Source: Rhodohalobacter sp. 614A (GTDB lineage Bacteria > Bacteroidota > Rhodothermia > Balneolales > Balneolaceae). Taken from it: a DNA stretch of 64,000 nucleotides. The translations under genes and the position numbers were made by a program. The notes beneath the pieces were generated by a model. That model was not told the DNA's origin and searched no databases. It saw only the letters and a program-made list of their open reading frames with translations. This document shows positions 8,453 through 16,189 of the stretch, one piece after another. The stretch's first letter is position 1. The number at the start of each line of letters is the position of its first letter. Location: assembly GCF_021462415.1 (NCBI RefSeq), contig NZ_JAKEDS010000001.1:1956273-2020272 (forward strand), given 5' to 3'.

Positions 8453-8724
8453 CAGAATCATTTGCCAAAAAACTGTGTTGCCCGATCGATAAACACGATC
8501 TGAATATGCGCGTATTTGTAAAACATGAAAACGGGGAGATCATCGAAGCGTTGTTGAGCTGTCCCGAGTGTAGCCGTTACTACCCGGTGATTTATGGAAT
8601 TCCAATTATGACGCCGGATGAATACAGAGACAAATCCATCGAAGCCCCGACTTTGAAGAAATGGGGATTGCAATTGAAGGATTCGAACTCTGAGAAATTG
8701 TTGCTAGAAGAGAATATTAGATAG
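8449..8724 (+). CDS. Trm112-like small zinc-binding protein
   Basis: This 91-residue protein has the Trm112/YcaR layout: LCCPIDKHDL at about 8-17, ALLSCPECSRYYPVIYGIPIM at about 33-53, so a CP-D/L start and a CxxC pair able to hold one zinc. In other systems Trm112 proteins stabilise and activate methyltransferases, so a partnership with the methyltransferase at the head of this operon is a reasonable inference. It is the last gene, its ATG overlapping the previous stop. The C-terminal 30 residues are charged and not recognisable. Confidence 0.8.
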   Translation: MTESFAKKLCCPIDKHDLNMRVFVKHENGEIIEALLSCPECSRYYPVIYGIPIMTPDEYRDKSIEAPTLKKWGLQLKDSNSEKLLLEENIR

Positions 8725-8809
8725 GAAACAGGATTGTGATGTTTGTAATACTGTAATACAATGATTGCAATGTTTCGATAAGCGTGTGAATCAGAACCCC
8801 GGGTGGAGC

Positions 8810-8834
8810 GTTCCGAAGGAGTTACCTTCGGAAC
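8810..8834. repeat. perfect 10-bp hairpin between convergent genes
   Basis: GTTCCGAAGG (8810-8819), loop AGTTA and CCTTCGGAAC (8825-8834) form a perfect stem between the thiamine-type operon and the convergent ferritin gene. There is no T-run on either side, so a classical intrinsic terminator is not supported. It may still end or protect transcripts from both directions. Confidence 0.55.
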
Positions 8835-8858
8835 GAGTTGAAAAATGATTCAATGGAT

Positions 8859-9377
8859 CTATTCAGTTCCGCTATTCCCGGGAATTTCAGCTCGACGCTG
8901 ACCCAATTCTTGGTCCAGCATATAAAGACCGGGACCTTTTTCCCCAAGAATATTCAGTTTGTCTAAAATGGTGCGGAAAAGATCTTCTTCTTCCACTTGT
9001 TCGTCCACATACCACTGAAGGAACTGATCGGTGGCGTGGTCTTTCTCCTCTTTTGCAGCCTCAACAAGTACGTTGATTTTTCGGGTATTTTCTTGTTCCA
9101 GTTCCAATCCGCGTTCAAAAAGATGGCGAATTGAATCAAACTCGCTGTCCGGTTTGGCGATTGACGGAGCGATGGCATGGCCATCACGATCATTCACATA
9201 ATGGAAGATTTTCATCGCATGAAAATGCTCTTCTTTCGACTGTTCCAGGAAAAAACTGGCGGTTCCGTGGAAACCATTTACTTCAGCCCAGGAAGACATC
9301 GATAAGTACCAATTTCCTGCTTCAAACTCGTGTTGAACCTGATCGTTCAGCAATGATTCAATTTTTTCAGAAAGCAT
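8859..9377 (-). CDS. ftnA: bacterial non-haem ferritin
   Basis: This iron-storage protein forms a 24-subunit cage that oxidises Fe(II) and stores it as ferrihydrite. The 172 residues are the usual length. Ferroxidase ligands can be placed at Glu17 (VQHEFEAGNWYLSMSSW), Glu50 and His53 (KEEHFHAMK) and in the third and fourth helices (VEAAKEEKDHATDQFLQWY). No haem-binding or N-terminal extension is seen. The gene stands alone on the minus strand with a short promoter gap to the aldo/keto reductase downstream in coordinates. Confidence 0.95.
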   Translation of the reverse strand: MLSEKIESLLNDQVQHEFEAGNWYLSMSSWAEVNGFHGTASFFLEQSKEEHFHAMKIFHYVNDRDGHAIAPSIAKPDSEFDSIRHLFERGLELEQENTRKINVLVEAAKEEKDHATDQFLQWYVDEQVEEEDLFRTILDKLNILGEKGPGLYMLDQELGQRRAEIPGNSGTE

Positions 9378-9471
9378 ATTTTAACTCTTAAATTTTAAGA
9401 TCTTGTACGCCAGAAAGATACAATAGAATCCAGAGAACACCAGTATTCCAGAGCACTTTCAGCCGTGTATT

Positions 9472-10506
9472 CTATTCGTTGGACCCAGGAATTCGATCTG
9501 AATCCTGACGATCGACCATCCAGAAAGGATAGCGTTTGGTCGTTGAAGAAACTTTATTTAATTCACTCAACTCATCATCAGTTAAATCTACATTTGTTGA
9601 ATTGATATTCGACTCAAGCTGAGTAATGTTTTTTGTCCCGATGATGGTACTGGTCACGCCCGATTGTAACCGAACCCAGGCAAGAGCCACTTCAGCTACA
9701 GAGCAATCCTGGTTCTCTGCAATTTCTTCCATCACATCTACAATATCGTAGGTTTGTTCTTTATTGATGGGAGGGAAGTCGAATTCATCGCGTCGGGAAC
9801 CGCCGCCGGCTTTTTCATTATCCCGGGTGTATTTTCCGGAAAGAAATCCGCCAGCAAGTGGGCTCCACGGCATGAATCCAAGTTTTTCAGACTGACTCAA
9901 TGGAATCAATGCGTCCTCTGCATCACGCCCTGATAGAGAATAGAAATATTGCATGGCTTTAAATTCATGCCATCCTTCCTGCCGAGCAATTCCGAGGGCT
10001 TTCATCACCATCCAAGCCGGCCAATTACAAACGCCTACATAACGGACTTTGCCGCTTTCCACAATATCATTCAATCCACGCATGATTTCTCTGATGGACG
10101 TAACGGAATCCACGCCATGTACATAGAGAAGATCGATATGGTCTAATTGTAATCTGTTTAAACTTTTTTCAACAGAATTGAAAATGTGATATCGGGAAAG
10201 TCCCTGGTTATTGGGTTGATCTCCCATTTTTCCACGGAGCTTGGTTGCAATGACCAGCTCATCGCGGTTTAAATCAAGATTTTTAATACTGTTTCCGAGA
10301 ATCGTTTCCGATTGACCAAACGAATAGACATTGGCTGTATCGATAAAATTAATTCCGGAATCCACTGATTTCTTGATCAGTTCATCCGCTTCACCCTGTT
10401 GCTGTTTTCCAACATGTTCCCACATCCCTTCGCCTCCAAACGTCATGGTTCCAAAACAAAGTTCGGAGACAAGCAGGCCGGTATTACCTAATAAATTGTA
10501 TTTCAT
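9472..10506 (-). CDS. aldo/keto reductase
   Basis: This 344-residue AKR has the tetrad residues in FIDTANVYSFGQSE (Asp, Tyr), VIATKLRG (Lys) and LLYVHGVD (His). The FGTMTFGGEGMWEHVG start and the C-terminal NADP-binding SGVTSTIIGTKNITQLESN are typical of the AKR11/12-like group. The substrate is unknown. It is the last ordinary chromosomal gene before the AT-rich island that begins near 10.7 kb. It is probably monocistronic. Confidence 0.93.
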   Translation of the reverse strand: MKYNLLGNTGLLVSELCFGTMTFGGEGMWEHVGKQQQGEADELIKKSVDSGINFIDTANVYSFGQSETILGNSIKNLDLNRDELVIATKLRGKMGDQPNNQGLSRYHIFNSVEKSLNRLQLDHIDLLYVHGVDSVTSIREIMRGLNDIVESGKVRYVGVCNWPAWMVMKALGIARQEGWHEFKAMQYFYSLSGRDAEDALIPLSQSEKLGFMPWSPLAGGFLSGKYTRDNEKAGGGSRRDEFDFPPINKEQTYDIVDVMEEIAENQDCSVAEVALAWVRLQSGVTSTIIGTKNITQLESNINSTNVDLTDDELSELNKVSSTTKRYPFWMVDRQDSDRIPGSNE

Positions 10507-10690
10507 CTGTACTTCTTTTTTGTTGAATGTTAGCTGATATCAAAACATATAAACAAGAGAAAGTGTTCATTTCCCTTTATCATAGTTCCTACTTAAAAGA
10601 GTCTTCAAAATTCAGAAAATGTTAAAATATTGATCAATAGCGGAAAGGGAAGACACTACGTTGTTATGTAGTTTTTAAATTCGGGATTTA

Positions 10691-10720
10691 TTGTTTAATT
10701 GGAGGGAAGTACTATTTTTA
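10691..10720 (+). promoter_or_regulatory. candidate promoter for the left end of the island
   Basis: TTG at 10691-10693 and TATTTTTA at 10713-10720, separated by 19 bases, fit the Bacteroidota-type promoter pattern (TTG, N19, TAnnTTTG) with one mismatch. Transcription would begin inside the 30-bp repeat that holds the ribosome site and start codon of the next gene. It lies outside the putative invertible segment, so it would drive whichever gene is attached to the left repeat. Confidence 0.35.
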
Positions 10721-10721
10721 A

Positions 10722-10751
10722 TGAAGGATAACTATTAATTATCATGCCTAA
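10722..10751 (+). repeat. left copy of a perfect 30-bp inverted repeat (putative inversion site)
   Basis: The 30 bases from 10722 to 10751 are the exact reverse complement of 16147-16176. The repeat starts TGAAGGATAACTATT, includes a GAAGGA ribosome site, the ATG at 10744 and the next five bases (CCTAA). Inside it GATAA (10727-10731) and TTATC (10739-10743) form inverted arms around a 7-bp asymmetric centre CTATTAA, the geometry of a tyrosine-recombinase crossover site. Confidence 0.85.
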
Positions 10752-11448
10752 AATGTTTGAAGAGAGTAGTAATAAAAAAGTAGGGAAAAGTAACGTTTTA
10801 ATTATATCATTACATGCTGATCCGATAGAGCCTAGTGGTAGTGGAGAAGGAGGAGGAACCCATTCTTATATTCGCGAGCTTCTTCGGCGCTTAGCGTATG
10901 AATCTAGGTATGCAAGCGTTGTAACAAGACATATTGATATTAAGCTGCCTGTATTTCAACGACTTTCAGACTATACCTCCATATATCGAATAAAGTTGGG
11001 AAAAATTGAACCCATGGATAAGCGTTTTTTAAATAAATATCACGACCTTTCTGTACAATTGATTAAAGAAATCATTAAAGAACTTCATTGGAAAGTAAAT
11101 ATATTGCAAGGAGTATATTGGTATTCTGGATATACGGCCATGACACTCTCAAAAGAATTGTCTATCCCCTTTGTTCAAACTGTTATTTCAAATGGAAAAA
11201 GAAAGCGAAGTGAAGGCTGCCTAGATGATGATACTGAGCGAATTCTGGTAGAGAAAGAAATTTACGATAATGCTTCTGCAATTTTCTGCATTTCAGGAGA
11301 AGAAAAAAAGGATTTAAGAGAGCTATACAAAATCGATTCTAGCAAATTAGTTGTGGTAGGAAGGCCAGTACCTCTTCCTTTCCTCGAGTATATATATAAT
11401 TCTGATAAAACACCTAGATATATAAATTTAATTAACCATATAAATTGA
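10744..11448 (+). CDS. glycosyltransferase, N-terminal half (5' part of a split gene)
   Basis: The 234 residues form the N-terminal half of a GT-B fold glycosyltransferase of the GT4 type: LIISLHADPIEPSGSGEGGGTHSYIRE opens with the glycine-rich loop of the acceptor domain, and ASAIFCISGEEKKDLRELY followed by VVVGRPVP is the usual end of that domain. The reading frame stops at 11446-11448, and the donor-binding half continues at once in the -1 frame. Both parts together (about 808 residues) look like one enzyme. Base composition is visibly more AT-rich than in neighbouring chromosomal genes, with many ATA and AGA codons. The start codon lies inside the left 30-bp repeat. Confidence 0.8.
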   Translation: MPKMFEESSNKKVGKSNVLIISLHADPIEPSGSGEGGGTHSYIRELLRRLAYESRYASVVTRHIDIKLPVFQRLSDYTSIYRIKLGKIEPMDKRFLNKYHDLSVQLIKEIIKELHWKVNILQGVYWYSGYTAMTLSKELSIPFVQTVISNGKRKRSEGCLDDDTERILVEKEIYDNASAIFCISGEEKKDLRELYKIDSSKLVVVGRPVPLPFLEYIYNSDKTPRYINLINHIN

Positions 11449-13169
11449 GTTCTCCAAAAATAGATCAGATTCTAAGATGGTACTCGAATCGAGCTTATAT
11501 CTATTTTGGTCGTTTAGCACCATCAAAAGGACTAGATATTATCCTCAAATCTTGGATTAGACTTGCTAAGGATAATCCTAATTCCTGTCCGCCCATTTGG
11601 ATAATTGGTGGAACACCAAAAGAGATCGTTAAGATTAAAAAATATTCTGGAATTAATAATGAGATAGATCTATATGAAAACCAAAAAAAAATCATATGGT
11701 GGGGATACATAGATCAAAAAGGAATAAGTACGATCTTATCAAAGGCATTAGTATTAGTCACCCATTCCCGTTATGAACCAGGAGGAAGGGTAATTTTAGA
11801 AGCGATGAGTAGAGGTGTACCAGTAATAGCAACCCCTCATGGGTTTGCTTGTGATTTAGTTGCTGATTGGATTTCGGGTTTTATAGTTAACTATGAAGAT
11901 ATACACATGCTTCAAAACCGTATGTCGCTATTCTTTAAGCAACCTTTTTTAACCCAGGCATTAGGAGAAAGAGCTAGATATATTGCTAAAGAAAAAATAA
12001 AAGAATGGGATTTTTATAATCGCCATTTTCAAACTTATGATGCTATAGTGACTGATAGGCCCCTTCAAATTAGTTCAAACTCAAATTTATTGCATGATTT
12101 TGAGCCTATATATAAACGTAGATTTGTGCGTTTATTCGGCGACAAAGGTGAGTTTGATAATTCTTCTGATCTAGTATTGAAATGGGCAGACTCAATTGTT
12201 GGTCCCATTAAGTCTTTAAACGCTCAAAAGGTAAACGGTAAGTCTCAGGCTTGGATTGCTAATGGTGAAAAGGACTCCATTTGGATTAAAAAAATCCATA
12301 ATCATTTTTGTATGACCCCAATCTGGTTGCCAGAAGGTACTTCTCAGTACTGCCACTCAGCTCTACAGAAATTCAAGAGTGAGATATATAACAAAAATGA
12401 AAGCTTGATTAGGACCATCGCATCGAATAAGGATTATTTGTTAGTTGCATTTCCTATATATCGAGCACTTCCTATTGTTTATCAAACTCATAATATTATT
12501 GAAATTTATAAAAGACCTCTTAAAAATTTGGCTAATAATTCTAGGATTGAAAATGAGGTAGATTTAGAATCGATAGTTAAAAAGTGTATCTCTTCTTATG
12601 AAAATTTTGATATAAAAAAAACCAATAAATTACTTGGATCTACTTTACTCAATAAAATTTCACCTACTCCAATAGACTATCGATTTAGTATTAGAATTTA
12701 TCTTATATATCTAATGAAAGCGGCAAGCAATGAATCTATATTGGTTCCTCAATCTATGAATGCAGAATTCATCAGACTATATTCCAAACTTAAAATCTTA
12801 GCGGAATGTGAAGAAAAAATGCCAATAGTACTAAACCATAATGCCGCTAAACCTCATCATTTTGTTCAATCTGATAGAAGGATTATACTAATAGATAAAG
12901 AACGCCTTTCCTTTGGTTTTATGGGAAAAGATGGCGGTCAACTAATAGCTAATTTAGCTCAAGAATATAGCTATGAACAACTCAAACGAACTCTGAATAT
13001 ATTCTCTGACTCAGACGAAGAAAAAATTATTATAGCTATTTGGATAGGAGTACATTTAATAGAAGAAGCGGGATTTTCCTTGGCGTGTGAACAAAACAAC
13101 AAACTCAAGAAAATAATTTATGCTTGGAATCATTGGTATCGATATATATCAACTACCCTGTTACCATAA
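11445..13169 (+). CDS. glycosyltransferase, C-terminal half, with a kinase-like C-terminal domain (3' part of a split gene)
   Basis: The 574 residues start (TTG) by overlapping the previous stop. The first 200 residues are the GT4 donor domain: YIYFGRLAPSKGLDII (18-33), WIIGGTP, then the E-x7-E motif in RYEPGGRVILEAMSRGVPVIATP (Glu111, Glu119). The rest is unusual. A region near residue 460-490 (LNHNAAKPHHF, then IILIDKERLSFGF) resembles a degenerate aminoglycoside-phosphotransferase-type kinase loop. The frame-0 stop at 11433 leaves only about 12 bases in which the two frames can join, so this is either a frameshifted gene or a TTGA-coupled pair. It runs 17 bases into the 3' end of the convergent STAND gene. 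Confidence 0.75.
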   Translation: MSSPKIDQILRWYSNRAYIYFGRLAPSKGLDIILKSWIRLAKDNPNSCPPIWIIGGTPKEIVKIKKYSGINNEIDLYENQKKIIWWGYIDQKGISTILSKALVLVTHSRYEPGGRVILEAMSRGVPVIATPHGFACDLVADWISGFIVNYEDIHMLQNRMSLFFKQPFLTQALGERARYIAKEKIKEWDFYNRHFQTYDAIVTDRPLQISSNSNLLHDFEPIYKRRFVRLFGDKGEFDNSSDLVLKWADSIVGPIKSLNAQKVNGKSQAWIANGEKDSIWIKKIHNHFCMTPIWLPEGTSQYCHSALQKFKSEIYNKNESLIRTIASNKDYLLVAFPIYRALPIVYQTHNIIEIYKRPLKNLANNSRIENEVDLESIVKKCISSYENFDIKKTNKLLGSTLLNKISPTPIDYRFSIRIYLIYLMKAASNESILVPQSMNAEFIRLYSKLKILAECEEKMPIVLNHNAAKPHHFVQSDRRIILIDKERLSFGFMGKDGGQLIANLAQEYSYEQLKRTLNIFSDSDEEKIIIAIWIGVHLIEEAGFSLACEQNNKLKKIIYAWNHWYRYISTTLLP

Positions 13170-15162
13170 TTTTATTTCCATGAACATGTGATGTTTCGGA
13201 AAGAAATTTTTTAGGCCATTTTTTATTTCGTAAGTATTGCAGATCTTTTCTGAGTTGAATTATTTGAGTTTTTGCTACTAGTTCATCAGCAAGTTCTCTT
13301 TCGTCTACTAGATCCAATGAGCATAATATTGAAAGCAGCCCTGCATACCATCTTTGACGATACAGCGATTCATTATCAAATCTATTCTTGCGCGGTTCAG
13401 TAATTAAATGATAAGCATCCAATGCATTTTGTATTGTGACATCTTTTTTGTTTAACTCTGCAAAAATTGCCGCTGCGTTTGTTTTCATTCTCCATAGGAA
13501 TCGAAAATAAAAGCTCTTTTCCGCAGTGAAAGTGGCCAGCTCTATTTGGTTAGCTGCTGCAGAAATTTTTTTATCCACCCAATAACAGCAAGCTAAGATA
13601 TTCCTAGCACGTGCCTCTTGGGTCTCAAATCCATTTGACAAAGAATTGGCTACGGCATTTTCGGCATGTACTGTAGCATCCGTATATTTTTTTATCAGAA
13701 AGTGTGCCATAGCTATATCTACTTTTACATGTAGCATAGTAAGTAATGATGCCTCAGCATCATTTTCTAACAAAATCCGAATCTTTTTATAAAAAGAAAG
13801 TGATCTTTCGGGATTACTACCGAGATAATTGGCAGCAAGATTTGAATATCTTTGTACTTTTAGCTCTAAATTTTCTGGAATTTTTTTTACTGCCTTATCA
13901 TACACAGCTTGAGCATGTTCTTTCTTTCCTAATCCTTTTTTGGTAAGTGCTAAAGAAGACCAAATCGAAGCTTGTATTTTTTTATCAGTTTTTGTGATTA
14001 ATCTTTCCAGTAATTCCGCAATGTCGTTAGCTTCTTGAAATTGCTCAAGTAGAAAATATCGTTTCCACTTTAGGAGTAAAAATTTTGCTTTCAAAGATTC
14101 ATTTTCAATGAGTTCTGGTGTCAAAGTAATATGAGTCTCAAGGGCGGCTAGTTTTCCTTTATTCCGGTCAAGTTGTATTCTATTACGTAATTCTTCAACT
14201 TTAAGAAGTCCTAGTAATGAGTGGCAAATATGTTTTTCACGATCAACTATTTCATTTTGATATAGTTCAGCGGCATTATAAGCTACTTCCCACATTTCGC
14301 TCGCTAAACTCATTTGTCCTTCCTTAAGATATTCATCTGCGCAATGAGAGGCTTGGTCAAAAGCTTCCTCTAAATCTCCAGCAGTAAGGGACAGACTTGC
14401 AACAAGATTCTGTTTATGAAGATCTTCGTATGAAAAGTCTAAGACTAGTTTTTTCAATTTATTTGAAATTTCTGCGGTAAGAAAAGGATTGTCATCCGAT
14501 ACAGTTGAAATACATTCTTTTAATAAATCATGACGAATTCGTAAAGAAGGAAAAGTCGAGAAATTCTTTACAAACAAGCCTGTTTGTAGAAGCTTATCCG
14601 CCAAAATATTTCCGTTTTGAGTTGAAGTTATATGGCCTAAGAAGCCTAAGGGCAATTCACCTTTTAGAAGACCAGCCGCTAATATCACATATCTATATGC
14701 TGCGTTTTTGTGATGTACCCAAAAATCAATATGGCTTCTAACTACTGTTATAGCTTTTTCAGGAGTAATTCCTTCAAAAAAAACTTCGAGATTTGATATA
14801 GAAGTATATGTCCCAGATGAAAGGGTGACTATTTTGCGGTTTTTTAACCAATGGCAAGTAGTTTCAATAAGAAAAGGGTTCATTCCGATTCGCTTGAGGA
14901 TGACTTTGGCTCTCTTGCTTCCCAAACCAGGTAGCCAATATTCTACAAATTCAATCCCGTCATTTTCATTTAATTCGGGTACTTTTAATTGTTGCAGTGT
15001 TGTTGACCTTTGTAAAATATTCTGAAAAGAAATCCAGTCTGAGGGAGAGGTTTTAACAGCAGAACCATCAGTTCTTAATTCGAGCAAACTTACACAATAT
15101 GGTTCTATTTTATTTATAACAGCAACTAAAAAATCTAATACCTCAGAAGTAGATTTGTTCAA
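13153..15162 (-). CDS. STAND-type ATPase, C-terminal part with TPR repeats (3' part of a split gene)
   Basis: The 669 residues continue the gene at 15174-16154 in another frame. The first third looks like the rest of a STAND/AAA-type ATPase with winged-helix region (GIEFVEYWLPGLG, KRIGMNPFLIETTCHWL). From about residue 240 on the protein is helical, with TPR-like units (AQAVYDKAVKKIPENLELKVQR, ALLERLITKT-type repeats). The frame stays open upstream of the TTG start, and those codons read LLIFENL, a good Walker B sequence, which shows the true protein is continuous with the upstream frame. STAND proteins with N-terminal nucleases are known anti-phage sensors. AT-rich like the rest of the island. 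Confidence 0.75.
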   Translation of the reverse strand: MNKSTSEVLDFLVAVINKIEPYCVSLLELRTDGSAVKTSPSDWISFQNILQRSTTLQQLKVPELNENDGIEFVEYWLPGLGSKRAKVILKRIGMNPFLIETTCHWLKNRKIVTLSSGTYTSISNLEVFFEGITPEKAITVVRSHIDFWVHHKNAAYRYVILAAGLLKGELPLGFLGHITSTQNGNILADKLLQTGLFVKNFSTFPSLRIRHDLLKECISTVSDDNPFLTAEISNKLKKLVLDFSYEDLHKQNLVASLSLTAGDLEEAFDQASHCADEYLKEGQMSLASEMWEVAYNAAELYQNEIVDREKHICHSLLGLLKVEELRNRIQLDRNKGKLAALETHITLTPELIENESLKAKFLLLKWKRYFLLEQFQEANDIAELLERLITKTDKKIQASIWSSLALTKKGLGKKEHAQAVYDKAVKKIPENLELKVQRYSNLAANYLGSNPERSLSFYKKIRILLENDAEASLLTMLHVKVDIAMAHFLIKKYTDATVHAENAVANSLSNGFETQEARARNILACCYWVDKKISAAANQIELATFTAEKSFYFRFLWRMKTNAAAIFAELNKKDVTIQNALDAYHLITEPRKNRFDNESLYRQRWYAGLLSILCSLDLVDERELADELVAKTQIIQLRKDLQYLRNKKWPKKFLSETSHVHGNKIMVTG

Positions 15163-15173
15163 GTTTTCAAAAA

Positions 15174-16154
15174 TTAAGAGAAAGCTTCGACGATATCGTA
15201 TGATTGATGAGCTCCTATAGCCATTTCAAGTATTTTTATAATACTTTTTTTATTCTTGCTATAAGTAGAATTAATTAACCGCAAATCAATGCTTGTAATC
15301 TGTTCAAATACAGTAAAAAAAAGTTGATTTACTGTACTCATAAATGACATATCAATAGAAGCAATACGTTTACTATCAGTAAGTGAATTAATAGCATGAC
15401 TTAACAAAAAACTTTTTCCTACGCCTGATCCTCCTTCTAATACAGCTATTCCAGCCTCTGAACTTATGCATTGAATCAAATCCTCTACAAAAAGCTGACG
15501 TTTTTGGCCTATAATGGGTTCTAAATCAACAGATTCTTCAGAGATTATAATTTCACATGGTAGCAAAGAACCATTTTTATTTGTACCTATTGAGAGTTCA
15601 GCCTTTATTCTTGAGTTAGTATTTGCATAAAGATCTAATTGAAAAGTTCTTTGTTTCTCTGATTTATTTTGACTTATAGTCACCCAATTCAAAAGCTCTT
15701 GTGAAAAACCCATTGACTCAAGTCGGTGATATTCATTTTTTACCCACGTCGCCATAGCAATGCCATCAATAAGTCTGACCTGCATGTGGGTGGCTTGGGC
15801 AAATCTTGCCACTTCTCGAAAAGCTTGAGGAGAAAAAAGTTGATTTGAAGTTATAATAAGAGCACCAGCTGCATTACTATGTGCTATCACAAGCGTTGCA
15901 GCAAATGTTCTTAAACCAATTTTTTTTTTCGTTGAACTTAGTTTTGCTTCTAATAAGACTTTAAATGTCAAGTCCAAACTATTTTCATTTCCTAATTGGA
16001 AATGAGCAGCTGCATCATATCCTCCATCACCCTTAGCAGGGGTAAGATGGAGAAGAGTGGGTTCCATCTTAAATTGTTCCTTGATTAACTCTACGCTAAG
16101 CTCTTCAAACTCTCTCCAATATTTCTCCGCCTTTGATTTTACTTTCTTAGGCAT
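15174..16154 (-). CDS. Mrr-like nuclease domain plus STAND P-loop (5' part of a split gene)
   Basis: The 326 residues begin with a restriction-endonuclease-like (Mrr/PD-(D/E)xK) domain: KYWREFEELSVELIKEQF is the usual first helix, DGGYD (43-47) and EAK (69-71) supply catalytic Asp, Glu and Lys. A P-loop follows, GGSGVGKS at 241-248, at the start of an ATPase domain. The frame then breaks at 15174, just before Walker B. Joined with the next frame the protein would have about 1000 residues in the order nuclease-STAND-TPR, an architecture like AVAST-type defence proteins. The start codon lies inside the right 30-bp repeat and follows the recombinase gene stop by 35 bases. Confidence 0.8.
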   Translation of the reverse strand: MPKKVKSKAEKYWREFEELSVELIKEQFKMEPTLLHLTPAKGDGGYDAAAHFQLGNENSLDLTFKVLLEAKLSSTKKKIGLRTFAATLVIAHSNAAGALIITSNQLFSPQAFREVARFAQATHMQVRLIDGIAMATWVKNEYHRLESMGFSQELLNWVTISQNKSEKQRTFQLDLYANTNSRIKAELSIGTNKNGSLLPCEIIISEESVDLEPIIGQKRQLFVEDLIQCISSEAGIAVLEGGSGVGKSFLLSHAINSLTDSKRIASIDMSFMSTVNQLFFTVFEQITSIDLRLINSTYSKNKKSIIKILEMAIGAHQSYDIVEAFS

Positions 16155-16176
16155 GATAATTAATAGTTATCCTTCA
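16147..16176 (-). repeat. right copy of the perfect 30-bp inverted repeat (putative inversion site)
   Basis: This is the exact reverse complement of 10722-10751. On the minus strand it carries the leader, GAAGGA ribosome site, ATG (16152-16154) and next five bases of the nuclease-STAND gene. The 7-bp centre (16160-16166) is flanked by GATAA and TTATC arms. It ends 14 bases from the stop codon of the tyrosine recombinase gene. Confidence 0.85.
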
Positions 16177-16189
16177 CTCACCTAACTAT

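Noticed and set aside
8810-8834. Calling the ferritin-side hairpin an intrinsic terminator
   Set aside because: The stem is perfect but there is no T-run on either strand, so I list it only as a hairpin.
10722-16176. Reading the 30-bp repeats as ends of a transposon
   Set aside because: No transposase lies inside, the repeats carry translation starts, and I see no target-site duplication; an invertible segment explains them better.
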